Source: Flavobacterium aeripolare (lineage in GTDB: Bacteria; Bacteroidota; Bacteroidia; Flavobacteriales; Flavobacteriaceae). Taken from it: 64,000 bases of DNA. The notes under the pieces were generated by a model. It had not been told where the DNA came from. It saw nothing but the letters and a program-made list of their open reading frames with translations, and searched no databases. Positions 46,094 to 55,267 of this stretch are shown piece by piece. Every line of letters begins with the position of its first letter. The stretch's first letter is position 1. A program made the position numbers and the translations under genes. The DNA lies in assembly GCF_013294025.1 (NCBI RefSeq), contig NZ_JABSNL010000008.1:119557-183556 (forward strand), written 5' to 3'.

Positions 46094-47296
46094 ATGATTA
46101 ATCCATCAGCATCAGGCTGGATCGAAAAATACTTTAGCATGCAAAGTACTGTTCCTCAAACAGTTTTTAGCAGTCCTGAAGATTTTTATTATAAGATTCG
46201 ACAAACAGGTTTCATATACGGACACGTAATTTCGTTTGAAACTACTACACCAATACAAACAAAAGGATGGGTTCAAAATGAGATTCCAAAAGTTGCTTTA
46301 TTGAATACCTTACATGCTGTTTACAAATTAACATCACAAGAAAATAATGCTACCGCTTTTATAAATAAAGCAGTCGATTTTTACAATGAGATGCATCCGC
46401 AGGGATTCAACTTGTTTAAGAAAGTTTTACCTAATGGTACCGCCTCGCTAAACCTGGAGAAAATTATTGATGAGCGTGTTCAAACTAATATTGACATTAT
46501 AAGTAAGAACTTCTCTCACATTATGACTAATGCACTGCTATTTGTAGATATCTTAGCCTTTAGACAATACCTGATTCACGGTGAAATACCAGAAAAATAT
46601 TTAAAGAAGATAGAAGAAGCGGTTATTAGCCTAGTTTCATTATCCCTTAAAACAAAAACTCAAAAATCTAATTATGATGATTTGCTCATCAAGCTATTTG
46701 AGGCATCAGTACGTTATAGTAAGTTTTCAAAAGTTAATGTTCAAAATCTAGAACATTTAAATTTGAGTTACTTTACCTCTGAATTAGAGAAATATTATCT
46801 GATCGATATGGCAGGAATGGCTTTGTGGAGCGATGGAAAAATAGAAAACGAAGAGGCTTATTTTTTACATAAGGTTGCTCAATCAGTTGCAGTGTCAGAC
46901 GATTTTGTTACTGAAAGCATTGATAGTACCAATTCTTTTATATCGTTAAATAAAAAAGATATTGCCTATTTTAACTATTCCAATCCTGTTAAACATTTTT
47001 ATGACCAGACGACACAAAGTGTGATTACTTTGATTACTCGCAATAAGAACCGACTTGTAAAAGAGATCGTTCAAAGTAAAGAATTGATGGTTTTGCTAGC
47101 ATTATCCACCAGAAGAGATTTAGACGAAAAAGAAAAGAAAAAGGTTAAAAAGCAATTATTAGATATTTGCAAATCTGTTCCTTCATTAACTATATTTCTA
47201 TTACCTGGAGGTAGTTTATTGCTTCCCATACTAATTAAGTTTATTCCAAAAATGCTGCCTTCGGCGTTTAATGAAAATTGGGACGAAAACGAATAA
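46094..47296 (+). CDS. LETM1-related protein
   Basis: 400 residues from the ATG at 46094 (MINPSASGWIEKY). It is mostly helical and acidic/basic, without a signal peptide. Near residues 235-265 a segment DMAGMALWSDGKIENEE resembles an acidic Ca-binding or TerB-like helix pair. The last 60 residues (KQLLDICKSVPS, LLPGGSLLLPILIKFIP) match the LETM1-like membrane-associated region of the family named LETM1-related biofilm-associated protein in Bacteroidota. Its role is not established. Confidence 0.75.
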   Translation: MINPSASGWIEKYFSMQSTVPQTVFSSPEDFYYKIRQTGFIYGHVISFETTTPIQTKGWVQNEIPKVALLNTLHAVYKLTSQENNATAFINKAVDFYNEMHPQGFNLFKKVLPNGTASLNLEKIIDERVQTNIDIISKNFSHIMTNALLFVDILAFRQYLIHGEIPEKYLKKIEEAVISLVSLSLKTKTQKSNYDDLLIKLFEASVRYSKFSKVNVQNLEHLNLSYFTSELEKYYLIDMAGMALWSDGKIENEEAYFLHKVAQSVAVSDDFVTESIDSTNSFISLNKKDIAYFNYSNPVKHFYDQTTQSVITLITRNKNRLVKEIVQSKELMVLLALSTRRDLDEKEKKKVKKQLLDICKSVPSLTIFLLPGGSLLLPILIKFIPKMLPSAFNENWDENE

Positions 47297-47325
47297 AAAA
47301 AAGCCACTTAATAAAGTGGCTTTTT
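47297..47325. terminator. Bidirectional terminator
   Basis: Arms AAAAAGCCACTT and AAGTGGCTTTTT (47314-47325) lie between the convergent LETM1-related and carbonic anhydrase genes. Confidence 0.8.
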
Positions 47326-47335
47326 CATTTAATAT

Positions 47336-47971
47336 TTAAAATTGCAATTGGAATACTTCATCTAAATCTGTATTCGAACTTATATTTACTTCTAAGTCGG
47401 TTACAAAACCAGAATTCAAACCATAAACCCATCCGTGAATGCTTAAGTCTTGACCACTTTTCCAAGCAGCTTGAACAATAGATGTTTTAGACAAGTCAAA
47501 TACTTGCTCTTTAATATTTATTTCTACAAATTTATTAAAACGCTCTGTTTCATCTTCAATAGCATCTAGATACGTATTGTGTAAACGGTACACATCTTTA
47601 ATATGGCGAATCCAGTTATCGATAATTCCAATCGATTGATTTCCCATAGCAGCTTTTATACCACCACAACCATAGTGGCCACAAACAATTACGTGTTTTA
47701 CCTTTAAGACATTAACTGCATAATCAAGTACACTTAGCATGTTCATATCAGAGTGTACAACCATGTTTGCAATGTTTCTGTGTACAAAAACTTCACCAGG
47801 CTTAGCTCCAATGATTTCATTTGCAGGTACACGACTATCTGAACATCCTATCCATAATAATGGCGGTGTTTGCCCCTTAGCTAAATCTGCAAAAAAGTTA
47901 GGATCTTTAGCTAATGCTGTCTCTACCCATTCCTTATTATTATCTAATATTTTTTTATAAAAATCGCTCAT
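47336..47971 (-). CDS. can: Beta-class carbonic anhydrase
   Basis: 211 residues. The zinc ligands are C43, H99 and C102 (CSDSRVP; CGHYGCGG), with the D45/R47 dyad. It interconverts CO2 and bicarbonate in the cytoplasm. It lies 80 bp after a SulP anion transporter gene on the same strand; together they may take up and handle bicarbonate, as proposed for SulP-carbonic anhydrase pairs. Confidence 0.94.
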   Translation of the reverse strand: MSDFYKKILDNNKEWVETALAKDPNFFADLAKGQTPPLLWIGCSDSRVPANEIIGAKPGEVFVHRNIANMVVHSDMNMLSVLDYAVNVLKVKHVIVCGHYGCGGIKAAMGNQSIGIIDNWIRHIKDVYRLHNTYLDAIEDETERFNKFVEINIKEQVFDLSKTSIVQAAWKSGQDLSIHGWVYGLNSGFVTDLEVNISSNTDLDEVFQLQF

Positions 47972-48051
47972 TTTGTGTCTTTTTTATTGTTAGTTTTTGA
48001 TTGACAGCTGCATTTACTTAACAATAAATGCAACCAATCAATTGTATTTTT

Positions 48052-49707
48052 TTAGTTTTTTACTTCGTCTTCAACAACTTCCTTCTTCACCATTTGTCTT
48101 TTTGCAACATCATAATAATGTTCAAAAGTAACATGATTATTGACTTCAGGGCTGTTTTCTAAATCATAAGCTTTCTTGAATCCTTTCAATTTAACTTTGA
48201 TATTCTCGTCAACAGCACGTGTTATTTTAAATTCTTTGATCAAATCTAAGATATCATGTGCAATGTAAACGGTATCCTGCGCATTAATGATAACTTTAGA
48301 ATTTTCAGGAATTTCGCTTAACGTACTTTTTATAGCCGCTTTATTCAAGAAAGAAACTTCTTGTGCTAAATCGATATGAATAATATCTCCATCAACGTAC
48401 TCTTCTTTCTTGAAACTGTATGCTCTTTTTAAATTTCCTTTCAATATAAAAATAATGCTAATAACAATTCCTAGCGCCACACCTTTTAATAAATCGGTAG
48501 TTACTACTGCTACTAGAGTCGCAATAAAAGGAATGAATTGGTATTTTCCTTTTTCCCAGAAATGTTTGAATGTTGCAGGTTTTGCTAATTTGTAACCCAC
48601 TAAGATTAGTATCGTAGCTAATGTTGCTAATGGAATCATATTTAAGATCACTGGAATTGCTAATACACTAATTAACAAAAGAACACCATGAATAATAGAC
48701 GACATCTTTGATTTGGCTCCAGCCGCATTATTTGCAGAGGTACGCACTACAACAGATGTCATAGGCAAACCACCTAGTAACGCACTTAAAATATTACCAA
48801 TACCTTGCGCTTTTAACTCTACATTAGTATCTGTATACCTTTTTTGCTCGTCCATTCTATCAGAAGCTTCAATACAAAGCAATGTTTCGATAGATGCAAC
48901 GATAGCAATAGTTAATCCCACTAACCAAACTTTAGGATTGGTAAAGCCAGAAAAGTTAGGAGTAACAATAATTCCTTTTAATTCTTCAAATGAAGTAGGA
49001 ACTGGTAAGGTAACCAAGTGCTCCTTAGAAATAGCTAAATCACTACCTGTACTAATAAAAAATTGATTGATTAAAATCCCTGACGCTACTGCAATCAAAG
49101 CACCAGGAACAAGTTTTAAACGTTTTAAAAACGGTACTTTATCCCAAGAAATCAAAATTATAAGAGAGGCAACTGTAATAATAATTGCTCCTAGCTGGAC
49201 GTGATTAAACACTTCAAATAAAGAAGAAAACGAATTATCACCATTTGATTGAACAAACGATTGATCCCCTTCAAAATCAGCATCGTAACCAAAAGCGTGT
49301 GGTAATTGTTTTAAGATGATAATTATTCCAATACCGGCTAGCATACCTTCAATTACATTTGTAGGAAAGTAATTTGAAATACTACCTGCTTTAATGAATC
49401 CTAAAGCTAATTGAATAAAACCTGCAATTAAAACCGCCGTAAGGAAAATATCAAAAGCACCAAAATCAGTTATGGCTGTTAAGATAATAGCGGTCAAACC
49501 TGCAGCAGGTCCAGAAACACTTAAATGAGATTTACTTAAATACCCCACAACGATACCACCGATAACTCCAGATATAATACCTGAAAATAATGGGGCTCCA
49601 GAGGCCAATGCAATTCCTAAACATAAAGGTAGCGCCACCAAGAAAACCACTAAACCAGATGCAAAATCAGATTTAAGGTTGGCAAAAAGATTTATTTTCT
49701 TTGTCAT
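48052..49707 (-). CDS. SulP-family anion transporter, probable bicarbonate type
   Basis: 551 residues from the ATG at 49707 (MTKKINLFANL); ten extra upstream codons are open. It has ten or more membrane segments with KSHLSVSGPAAGLTA and GGLPMTSVVVRTSANNAAG, classic SulP motifs, and a cytoplasmic STAS domain (about 430-510). Neighbouring can suggests bicarbonate as substrate (BicA-like); sulfate is the alternative. A small membrane protein gene precedes it by 83 bp. Confidence 0.88.
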   Translation of the reverse strand: MTKKINLFANLKSDFASGLVVFLVALPLCLGIALASGAPLFSGIISGVIGGIVVGYLSKSHLSVSGPAAGLTAIILTAITDFGAFDIFLTAVLIAGFIQLALGFIKAGSISNYFPTNVIEGMLAGIGIIIILKQLPHAFGYDADFEGDQSFVQSNGDNSFSSLFEVFNHVQLGAIIITVASLIILISWDKVPFLKRLKLVPGALIAVASGILINQFFISTGSDLAISKEHLVTLPVPTSFEELKGIIVTPNFSGFTNPKVWLVGLTIAIVASIETLLCIEASDRMDEQKRYTDTNVELKAQGIGNILSALLGGLPMTSVVVRTSANNAAGAKSKMSSIIHGVLLLISVLAIPVILNMIPLATLATILILVGYKLAKPATFKHFWEKGKYQFIPFIATLVAVVTTDLLKGVALGIVISIIFILKGNLKRAYSFKKEEYVDGDIIHIDLAQEVSFLNKAAIKSTLSEIPENSKVIINAQDTVYIAHDILDLIKEFKITRAVDENIKVKLKGFKKAYDLENSPEVNNHVTFEHYYDVAKRQMVKKEVVEDEVKN

Positions 49708-49790
49708 AATACAATAGATAATTAATATATAAAACACTGTTGCATAAAGATATGCAAATTCATGTTTAAATTTATAAAAAACGGTATGTA

Positions 49791-50075
49791 CTATGCAATA
49801 TCCGGAGGCGGAGAAAATATTCTAGGGGTAATTCTATCGTGCTTTGATAAGTTCTCTGATAGTATGAGACTTGTTTTACTAACTGCTGTTATCACGTGAC
49901 TACTTACTGCATCTTGAGAATAAGCAAAAACTTTAACTTCCTTTTGAGTATGCTCTTCCTCTGAAAGACTGAAATATTTTGACGTATCGCAAGACTTCTC
50001 TATAATTGTGACGATAGGTGGCACAGCTAGAAAAGCAATAAATAGAAGTAAAAATATACGAGCGATTATTTTCAT
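49791..50075 (-). CDS. Small single-pass membrane or secreted protein
   Basis: 94 residues: a hydrophobic N-terminal segment (about 5-25), a short polar middle and a C-terminus ending RIFSPPPDIA. I do not recognise a family, but the coding-like composition, clean ATG and placement 83 bp before sulP support a real gene. The hydrophobic segment may be a signal anchor. Function is unknown. Confidence 0.6.
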   Translation of the reverse strand: MKIIARIFLLLFIAFLAVPPIVTIIEKSCDTSKYFSLSEEEHTQKEVKVFAYSQDAVSSHVITAVSKTSLILSENLSKHDRITPRIFSPPPDIA

Positions 50076-50151
50076 TACTACAAAAATATAGTATAAGTCA
50101 GTAAATTAAAAAAATGTACTACTAAATTTATAAAAATTTAACATATTCAAA

Positions 50152-50190
50152 ACAAAAAAAGCCACAAATAATTTCAACTATTTGTGGCTT
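50152..50190 (-). terminator. dps terminator
   Basis: Arms AAGCCACAAATA (50159-50170) and TATTTGTGGCTT (50179-50190); on the minus strand the hairpin is followed by seven T. Confidence 0.8.
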
Positions 50191-50214
50191 ATGTATTTAC
50201 TATATAAAGCTAGT

Positions 50215-50688
50215 TTATTCCTCTAACCAAGCTTGCATCATCCAGATTGTTTTTTCTTGCTCAGCTATAAAATCGCTCATCATACTGTTTGTACCTTCAT
50301 CATTGATCTCTCCAGCATGATCTAATATGGAGCGCTCTATTTTAAGTAGAGATGATAAAGAGGACACTATTAAGTGAATAGCTTTTTCATCATTAGAAAT
50401 ATTTTTACCTACGGTCAATTGATTGTTTGCTATGTAATCCTCAAAGGTATGTAATGGTGTACCTCCTAACGTTAATACACGCTCAGCAATCAAATCAATT
50501 TTTAATTGTGAATCATTGTACAGTTCTTCAAATTTTACGTGTAAATCAAAAAAGCGTTTCCCTCTAATATTCCAGTGAATACCTCTTAGATTTTGATAGT
50601 AGACTTGAAAATTTGATAATAACGTATTCAATTCTTTTACTGTTGCTTCTGTTTCTTTTACTGGTAATCCTAATATATTCGTTTTCAT
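50215..50688 (-). CDS. dps: Dps DNA-protection ferritin
   Basis: 157 residues, a four-helix ferritin-like protein. HWNIRGKRFFDLHVKFEELYND provides the intersubunit ferroxidase residues (His, Asp, Glu). It forms a dodecamer that oxidises and stores iron and shields DNA during peroxide stress. It is divergent from oxyR, sharing a 95-bp promoter region, which suggests peroxide control. A TAAATTTG -7 element lies 17 bp before its ATG. Confidence 0.93.
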   Translation of the reverse strand: MKTNILGLPVKETEATVKELNTLLSNFQVYYQNLRGIHWNIRGKRFFDLHVKFEELYNDSQLKIDLIAERVLTLGGTPLHTFEDYIANNQLTVGKNISNDEKAIHLIVSSLSSLLKIERSILDHAGEINDEGTNSMMSDFIAEQEKTIWMMQAWLEE

Positions 50689-50704
50689 ATCGCTTTGTTT
50701 TATA

Positions 50705-50765
50705 CAAATTTATGAAAATTAAGAGCTATATACACTATAATGTAAATTGATTGTTTTTATATTTG
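50705..50765. promoter_or_regulatory. Divergent dps-oxyR promoter region
   Basis: Two -7 elements are present: minus-strand TAAATTTG (50705-50712) for dps and plus-strand TATATTTG (50758-50765) for oxyR, each 17-19 bp from its ATG. The 45 bp between them would hold any OxyR site; no clear -33 TTG fits either. Confidence 0.5.
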
Positions 50766-50783
50766 TATCAAAAAATACTATAC

Positions 50784-51725
50784 ATGACGATAACACAACT
50801 CAAATATGTTTTAGCTGTAGCAGAACATAAGAACTTTACCTTAGCAGCAGAAAAGTGTTTTGTGACACAGCCTACATTGAGTATGCAAATTCAAAAGATC
50901 GAAGATGAATTGAGTATTTTAATTTTTGATCGAACGAAAAAGCCCGTTCAATTAACCGAAATAGGGCACAAGATTGTTAACCAAGCTAAGAATATTGTAA
51001 ATGAAGCAGATCGCATTCAAGATATTGTAGAACAACAAAAAGGGTTCATAGGTGGAGAATTCAGATTAGGAATCATTCCTACAATTATGCCTACCCTACT
51101 CCCGATGTTTTTAAGCAATTTTATAAAAAAATACCCAAAGGTTAAACTCATTATAGAAGAGTTAAATACTGAGGAGATAATCATCAAACTTAACAATGGA
51201 CATTTAGATGCCGCCATTGCTGCTACTCCACTACTAGAAGATAAAATAAAGGAGATTGTCTTATACTTTGAGCCATTTATGGCATACATCCCAGAAGGTC
51301 ACGAGCATTTTGACAAGAAGGAACTGGAAGTGTCAGATTTAAATCCAGATGAAATATTATTATTACAAGATGGTCACTGTTTTAGAGATGGCATTTTAAA
51401 CCTTTGCAAAAACGATCCAAAAAATGAGTTTACCCATTTCCAGATCGAAAGCGGAAGTTTTGAAACCTTAGTAAAATTAGCAGATGAAGGATTAGGAACT
51501 ACCTTATTGCCGTTCCTGCATACCTTAGATTTAAAAGAATCTGACAAATTAAAATTGCGCCATTTTAAAGAGCCCAAACCAGCTAGAGAAGTGAGCTTGA
51601 TTTACCCTAAGAGCGAACTAAAAATTCAAATAATTGATGCATTACGAAGTACAATTGCAGGAGTTATAAAAGGTGCAATAGTGTTTCAAAATGTGGAGGT
51701 GATTAGTCCGTTACCAAAGAAGTAA
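50784..51725 (+). CDS. oxyR: Hydrogen-peroxide sensor OxyR (LysR family)
   Basis: 313 residues from the ATG at 50784 (MTITQLKYVL); eleven upstream codons are open but overlap the -7 element. An N-terminal winged helix (KCFVTQPTLSMQIQKIE) precedes the LysR effector domain. The redox cysteines fall at C199 and C208 (DGHCFRDGILNLC), the same numbers as in E. coli OxyR. Peroxide should link them and turn on target genes, very likely including the divergent dps. Confidence 0.92.
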   Translation: MTITQLKYVLAVAEHKNFTLAAEKCFVTQPTLSMQIQKIEDELSILIFDRTKKPVQLTEIGHKIVNQAKNIVNEADRIQDIVEQQKGFIGGEFRLGIIPTIMPTLLPMFLSNFIKKYPKVKLIIEELNTEEIIIKLNNGHLDAAIAATPLLEDKIKEIVLYFEPFMAYIPEGHEHFDKKELEVSDLNPDEILLLQDGHCFRDGILNLCKNDPKNEFTHFQIESGSFETLVKLADEGLGTTLLPFLHTLDLKESDKLKLRHFKEPKPAREVSLIYPKSELKIQIIDALRSTIAGVIKGAIVFQNVEVISPLPKK

Positions 51726-51733
51726 CGAAGAAA

Positions 51734-51931
51734 CTATTTTTTAACGTGAACTAAACAAGGTTTTAATTCTGGGTTTTTACTAGTATAAAAATGCAACCAA
51801 TTTCCTAAATGTTCGATTTCATACGGTAGTAAATTTTTGATCGCTTTTTTCAATACTTTGGTAAACTCCTCAGGATTAAGACGTGCTTTTTCTAGTGATT
51901 CCTTTGTATAAAAATAAATTAATCTAGACAT
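51734..51931 (-). CDS. Small conserved protein, paralog A
   Basis: 65 residues. It shares with the gene at 52146-52343 the pattern Y-T-K-S-L-E, F-x-K-x-L-x-K-A-I, LLPYEIE-x-L, W-L and PELK-x-CL, clear evidence of a tandem duplication. The family is unknown to me. It is soluble, helical and mixed-charge. It converges with oxyR, 8 bp away. Confidence 0.75.
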   Translation of the reverse strand: MSRLIYFYTKESLEKARLNPEEFTKVLKKAIKNLLPYEIEHLGNWLHFYTSKNPELKPCLVHVKK

Positions 51932-52113
51932 ATTATTTTTTCTTAAAATGTTAGTATTCTTTCGACCTTATAAACTTAGTTATAACTTCTTAGTTTATTC
52001 GAAAAAAAAAGCCAAAATACTGTTAAGTATAGACGAATGACGATCAAATCAATTTATAACACTTGATCTGTAATCTAAATTTAGATTTTTATTGAAATGA
52101 AATCACGTACCAA

Positions 52114-52147
52114 TAAAAAAGGGAACTCAAATGAGCTCCCTTTTTTT
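52114..52147 (-). terminator. Terminator of small paralog B
   Basis: Arms AAAAAAGGGAACTCA and TGAGCTCCCTTTTTT (one A-C mismatch) lie at the 3' end of the gene on the minus strand and overlap its last bases. Confidence 0.7.
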
Positions 52148-52343
52148 ATGAATTAACGATCAGTAAACATTGTTTCAATTCTGGTTTTTCAACAGTGAAG
52201 TCGAATAACCATTCTCTTAATTGTTCAATTTCATATGGCAGTAAAGTTCTAATAGCTTTTTCTAATTCTTTACAAAATAGAATAGGATCAAAACTTACTC
52301 TCTCTAATATAGATTTCGTATAATCAAACATTACTTTAGACAT
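52146..52343 (-). CDS. Small conserved protein, paralog B
   Basis: 65 residues from the ATG at 52343 (MSKVMFDYTKS); the frame is open to 52400, but homology to paralog A begins here. Shared core: ELEKAIRTLLPYEIEQL, then W-L and PELKQCL. It is separated from paralog A by 214 bp containing a terminator, so the two are transcribed independently. Function unknown. Confidence 0.75.
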   Translation of the reverse strand: MSKVMFDYTKSILERVSFDPILFCKELEKAIRTLLPYEIEQLREWLFDFTVEKPELKQCLLIVNS

Positions 52344-52496
52344 AATAAAAAAGAATTTCAGGTTATTTATATGATTTTGTATGGAGTAAAAATAGACCAT
52401 TTAAAAAATGTATGGTACGAATTTAACGTTATTTTTTGATAAATATTATATTCTGATAAATTAAATCGCTAAAACATAAATTTTTATGTAGAATTC

Positions 52497-53162
52497 CTAA
52501 ATTTTCTTAGTAGCTCTAAACATCTCTCTTTTTCCAGGAGGGCCTGCTAATTTCTCTACTGTAAACCCCACCTCTAGCATACTTCTTTTAACCACTCCAC
52601 GCGCAGCGTAAGTAACTAAAACACCATTATCCTTTAATGAAGCATACATTTTTCTAAAAATTTCAGTGCTCCATAATTCTGGCTGAACATGATAACCAAA
52701 AGCATCAAAGTAGATTAAATCATAGCAGTCTTGATCTACGATATCATCAAAGAACTGTTTTCTTTTTGTTAATTTAAAATGGGAATCAATGTTGCATTGC
52801 TCTCCCCAAACTGACTGGTGCATTAAATCAAAAACTGATTGTTGCTCAGGCACTTCTAACTCTGCTACGTAGTTCATTGCAGTGAGCTCTTCCTTTGAAA
52901 CGGGAAATGCTTCTACCCCTACATAGTTTATAGTTTGACCTAGCTTGCTTGATTCTAAATAGGTAATAAAAGCGTTTAAGCCTGTTCCAAAACCAATTTC
53001 CATTATAGCAATAGCCTTACCTTCAAATAACGATAGCCCATTTTTTATAAACACATGATTTGCCTCTTGGATTGCGCCATGTTTTGAGTGGTAAGATTCT
53101 TTCCATTCTGGAATATGTATGGTTGTCGAACCATCTAATGTTTGTATAATTTCTCTTTTCAA
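52497..53162 (-). CDS. mnmD: tRNA (mnm5s2U34)-methyltransferase MnmD
   Basis: 221 residues. A SAM-binding loop EIGFGTGLNAF (near 56-66) and a DALIYFDAFGYH-type motif (YDLIYFDAFGYH) are those of the MnmC N-domain family standing alone as MnmD. It methylates the wobble-uridine side chain of tRNAs. It is transcribed alone, with an AT-rich 305-bp gap on its upstream side. Confidence 0.88.
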   Translation of the reverse strand: MKREIIQTLDGSTTIHIPEWKESYHSKHGAIQEANHVFIKNGLSLFEGKAIAIMEIGFGTGLNAFITYLESSKLGQTINYVGVEAFPVSKEELTAMNYVAELEVPEQQSVFDLMHQSVWGEQCNIDSHFKLTKRKQFFDDIVDQDCYDLIYFDAFGYHVQPELWSTEIFRKMYASLKDNGVLVTYAARGVVKRSMLEVGFTVEKLAGPPGKREMFRATKKI

Positions 53163-53467
53163 AATAATAATTTAAAATACGTAAGCCACAAAACGGCACT
53201 TACATGCGCTCAAAAATAACTAAAAACAATCATAGTTACTTTAAAATTAGCCTGATTATAGTACAGAATTAACATAAAACGTAGTAATTTATATTAGTTT
53301 GTTATAATATAAACAAAACACAGATAAAGCTACTTTTTAATGTCGTTTTAGCAAGTATTTTACTGATTTTTACTTAATTTTGCATTTAGACAAAAGCAGT
53401 TTTTCAAGTTAGCTGCCGTAGTCCCATACTATAACCCAAACTACGAACTAAACAAATAAATATTATT
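53163..53467. other. 305-bp gap between divergent mnmD and ilvE
   Basis: It holds both promoters. A plus-strand TAATTTTG (53375-53382) lies 86 bp before the ilvE ATG. The leader after it has no obvious hairpin or leader peptide. Nothing else is seen. Confidence 0.45.
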
Positions 53468-54535
53468 ATGAGTACCACTCAAAATCAGCAAATCCAGGTT
53501 ACAAAGGCAGCGACTACTAAAATAAAAGATGTAGATTTTGATAATTTAACTTTTGGTTCTGTATTTACAGATCATCTATTCGAATGCGACTACATTAATG
53601 GAGAGTGGCAAACTCCGGTTATCAAACCTTACGCACCCTTTTTATTAGATCCTTCTGCTCGTGTTTTTCATTATGGTCAAGCTATTTTTGAAGGTATGAA
53701 AGCGTATAAAGACGATGCAAATGCAATATGGCTTTTTAGACCTGAAGAAAACTTTAAACGATTTAATAATTCTGCTTCACGTATGGCAATGCCTTCAGTA
53801 CCTGAAAATGTATTCATGAATGGTTTAAATGAGCTACTTAAATTAGAAGAAGCGTGGGTAAAAAAAGGTAACGGAAGTTCGCTATACATTAGGCCTTTTA
53901 TGATTGCTACAGGAACAGGTGTAATGGCAAATCCATCTGACAACTATAAATTCATGATCTTATTATCTCCTGCAAAAGCATATTATGCTGGAGAAGTAAA
54001 AGTATTAATTGCTGAGCATTTTTCTAGAGCGGCAAATGGTGGAATTGGAGCTGCAAAAGCAGCAGGAAACTATGCTGCACAATTTTACCCAACAAGTTTA
54101 GCTAATAAAGAGGGATACCAACAAGTAATTTGGACTGACGACACTACGCATACTAAACTGGAGGAAGCAGGTACAATGAATGTATTCTTTAGAATTAAAG
54201 ATACTTTGTATACAGCACCTACAAGTGAGCGAATCTTAGACGGAATCACACGTAAAAGTTTAATCGAATTAGCTGCAAGCGAAGGAATCAATGTAGAGGT
54301 AAGACCAGTATTAGTAGCAGAACTTGTTGCTGCTGCAAAAGATGGAACACTTCAAGAAATTTTTGGTGCTGGAACTGCCGCAGTTATAAGTCCGATCTCA
54401 GGATTTTCATACCAAGATGTTTATTATGAGCTACCTAAACCTGCACATACGTATGCTTCTCAATTAAAAGAAAAACTAACAAACATACAAAATAAACTTA
54501 CCGAAGATACTTTTGGTTGGACTGTAAAGGTATAG
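53468..54535 (+). CDS. ilvE: Branched-chain amino acid aminotransferase
   Basis: 355 residues, PLP fold-type IV. FHYGQAIFEGMKAY near residue 62-75, AAKAAGNYAAQFYPT with the PLP Lys region and EEAGTMNVFF are conserved. It interconverts branched-chain amino acids and their 2-oxo acids. It is transcribed alone, with a terminator just after the stop. Confidence 0.92.
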   Translation: MSTTQNQQIQVTKAATTKIKDVDFDNLTFGSVFTDHLFECDYINGEWQTPVIKPYAPFLLDPSARVFHYGQAIFEGMKAYKDDANAIWLFRPEENFKRFNNSASRMAMPSVPENVFMNGLNELLKLEEAWVKKGNGSSLYIRPFMIATGTGVMANPSDNYKFMILLSPAKAYYAGEVKVLIAEHFSRAANGGIGAAKAAGNYAAQFYPTSLANKEGYQQVIWTDDTTHTKLEEAGTMNVFFRIKDTLYTAPTSERILDGITRKSLIELAASEGINVEVRPVLVAELVAAAKDGTLQEIFGAGTAAVISPISGFSYQDVYYELPKPAHTYASQLKEKLTNIQNKLTEDTFGWTVKV

Positions 54536-54554
54536 TTGCTACATTAATATATAA

Positions 54555-54588
54555 AAAACGGGCTTTTACAATTGTAGAAGCCCGTTTT
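54555..54588. terminator. Bidirectional terminator between ilvE and the MazG-like gene
   Basis: Arms AAAACGGGCTTTTACA and TGTAGAAGCCCGTTTT pair with minor mismatches between the convergent genes. Confidence 0.8.
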
Positions 54589-54595
54589 ATTTTTA

Positions 54596-54979
54596 CTATT
54601 TAAGAATAGTAGTGAAATCTGGTTTAGAATAATTGGGTCCTTTTAATACTTTTCCATCTTCTCTATATATAGGTAGCCCATCCTCCCCTAACTTACTCAT
54701 GTTGCTGCGTTGAATCTCGTCAAAAACCGCTTCCATTTTATCCTGCAACCCATGTTCGATAATGGTTCCACACAAGATATACATCATATCTCCTAACGCA
54801 TCAGCAATCTCAGTTAAATCATTATTTTTTACAGCTTCAAGATATTCCTCATTTTCCTCCTTCATAAGCTCAAAACGCAAATTAGTTTTTGCCTCACTTA
54901 GATTAGCAGTTGGAATTGCACTGTATCCTAACTTGTATGCGGTATGAAATTCCTTGACAGCTTTAATTTGTTTTTGCAT
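54596..54979 (-). CDS. MazG-like nucleoside triphosphate pyrophosphohydrolase
   Basis: 127 residues, all-helical. KEENEEYLEA and EIADALGDMMYI carry the Glu and Asp residues that bind Mg2+ in MazG-type enzymes (ExxE and ExxD). The family hydrolyses NTPs or related nucleotides for housecleaning; the substrate is unknown. The C-terminal GEDGLPIYREDGKVLKGPNY is typical of this subfamily. Confidence 0.85.
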   Translation of the reverse strand: MQKQIKAVKEFHTAYKLGYSAIPTANLSEAKTNLRFELMKEENEEYLEAVKNNDLTEIADALGDMMYILCGTIIEHGLQDKMEAVFDEIQRSNMSKLGEDGLPIYREDGKVLKGPNYSKPDFTTILK

Positions 54980-55035
54980 CTTTTTTATTTTAATAAATGG
55001 AACTGCAAATTAGCAACTATTGAGAAACATTTACT

Positions 55036-55043
55036 TAAATTTG
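55036..55043 (+). promoter_or_regulatory. -7 element of the small membrane protein gene
   Basis: TAAATTTG matches TAnnTTTG, 18 bp before the ATG at 55061. Confidence 0.45.
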
Positions 55044-55060
55044 CAAAAAATAATAACATT

Positions 55061-55249
55061 ATGTTTAGTCAAGGACAATTAATTTTTGCGGCTTGCTTTT
55101 TTATTGCTTTTGTGATTGCTACGACAATCGCTTATAGAAAAGACATTAATACTCACAAATCATTTTACAAAGGTAACTACAAAGTCCTTTTAGCCTTTTT
55201 AGGTTTCATAGGTCTTTTGTTTATTATCAAGATATTCTTTAAACGATAA
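55061..55249 (+). CDS. Small membrane protein
   Basis: 62 residues from the ATG at 55061 (MFSQGQLIF); the frame is open further upstream, but a -7 element 18 bp before this ATG fixes it. Two hydrophobic segments (about 5-24 and 41-58) flank a basic loop YRKDINTHKSFYKGNYK. I recall such proteins as a common Flavobacteriaceae family, function unknown. Confidence 0.75.
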   Translation: MFSQGQLIFAACFFIAFVIATTIAYRKDINTHKSFYKGNYKVLLAFLGFIGLLFIIKIFFKR

Positions 55250-55267
55250 CAATCCATTTGTTACCAT

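Noticed and set aside
52344..52400. 19-residue N-terminal extension of small paralog B
   Set aside because: Homology to paralog A begins at the later ATG (52343).
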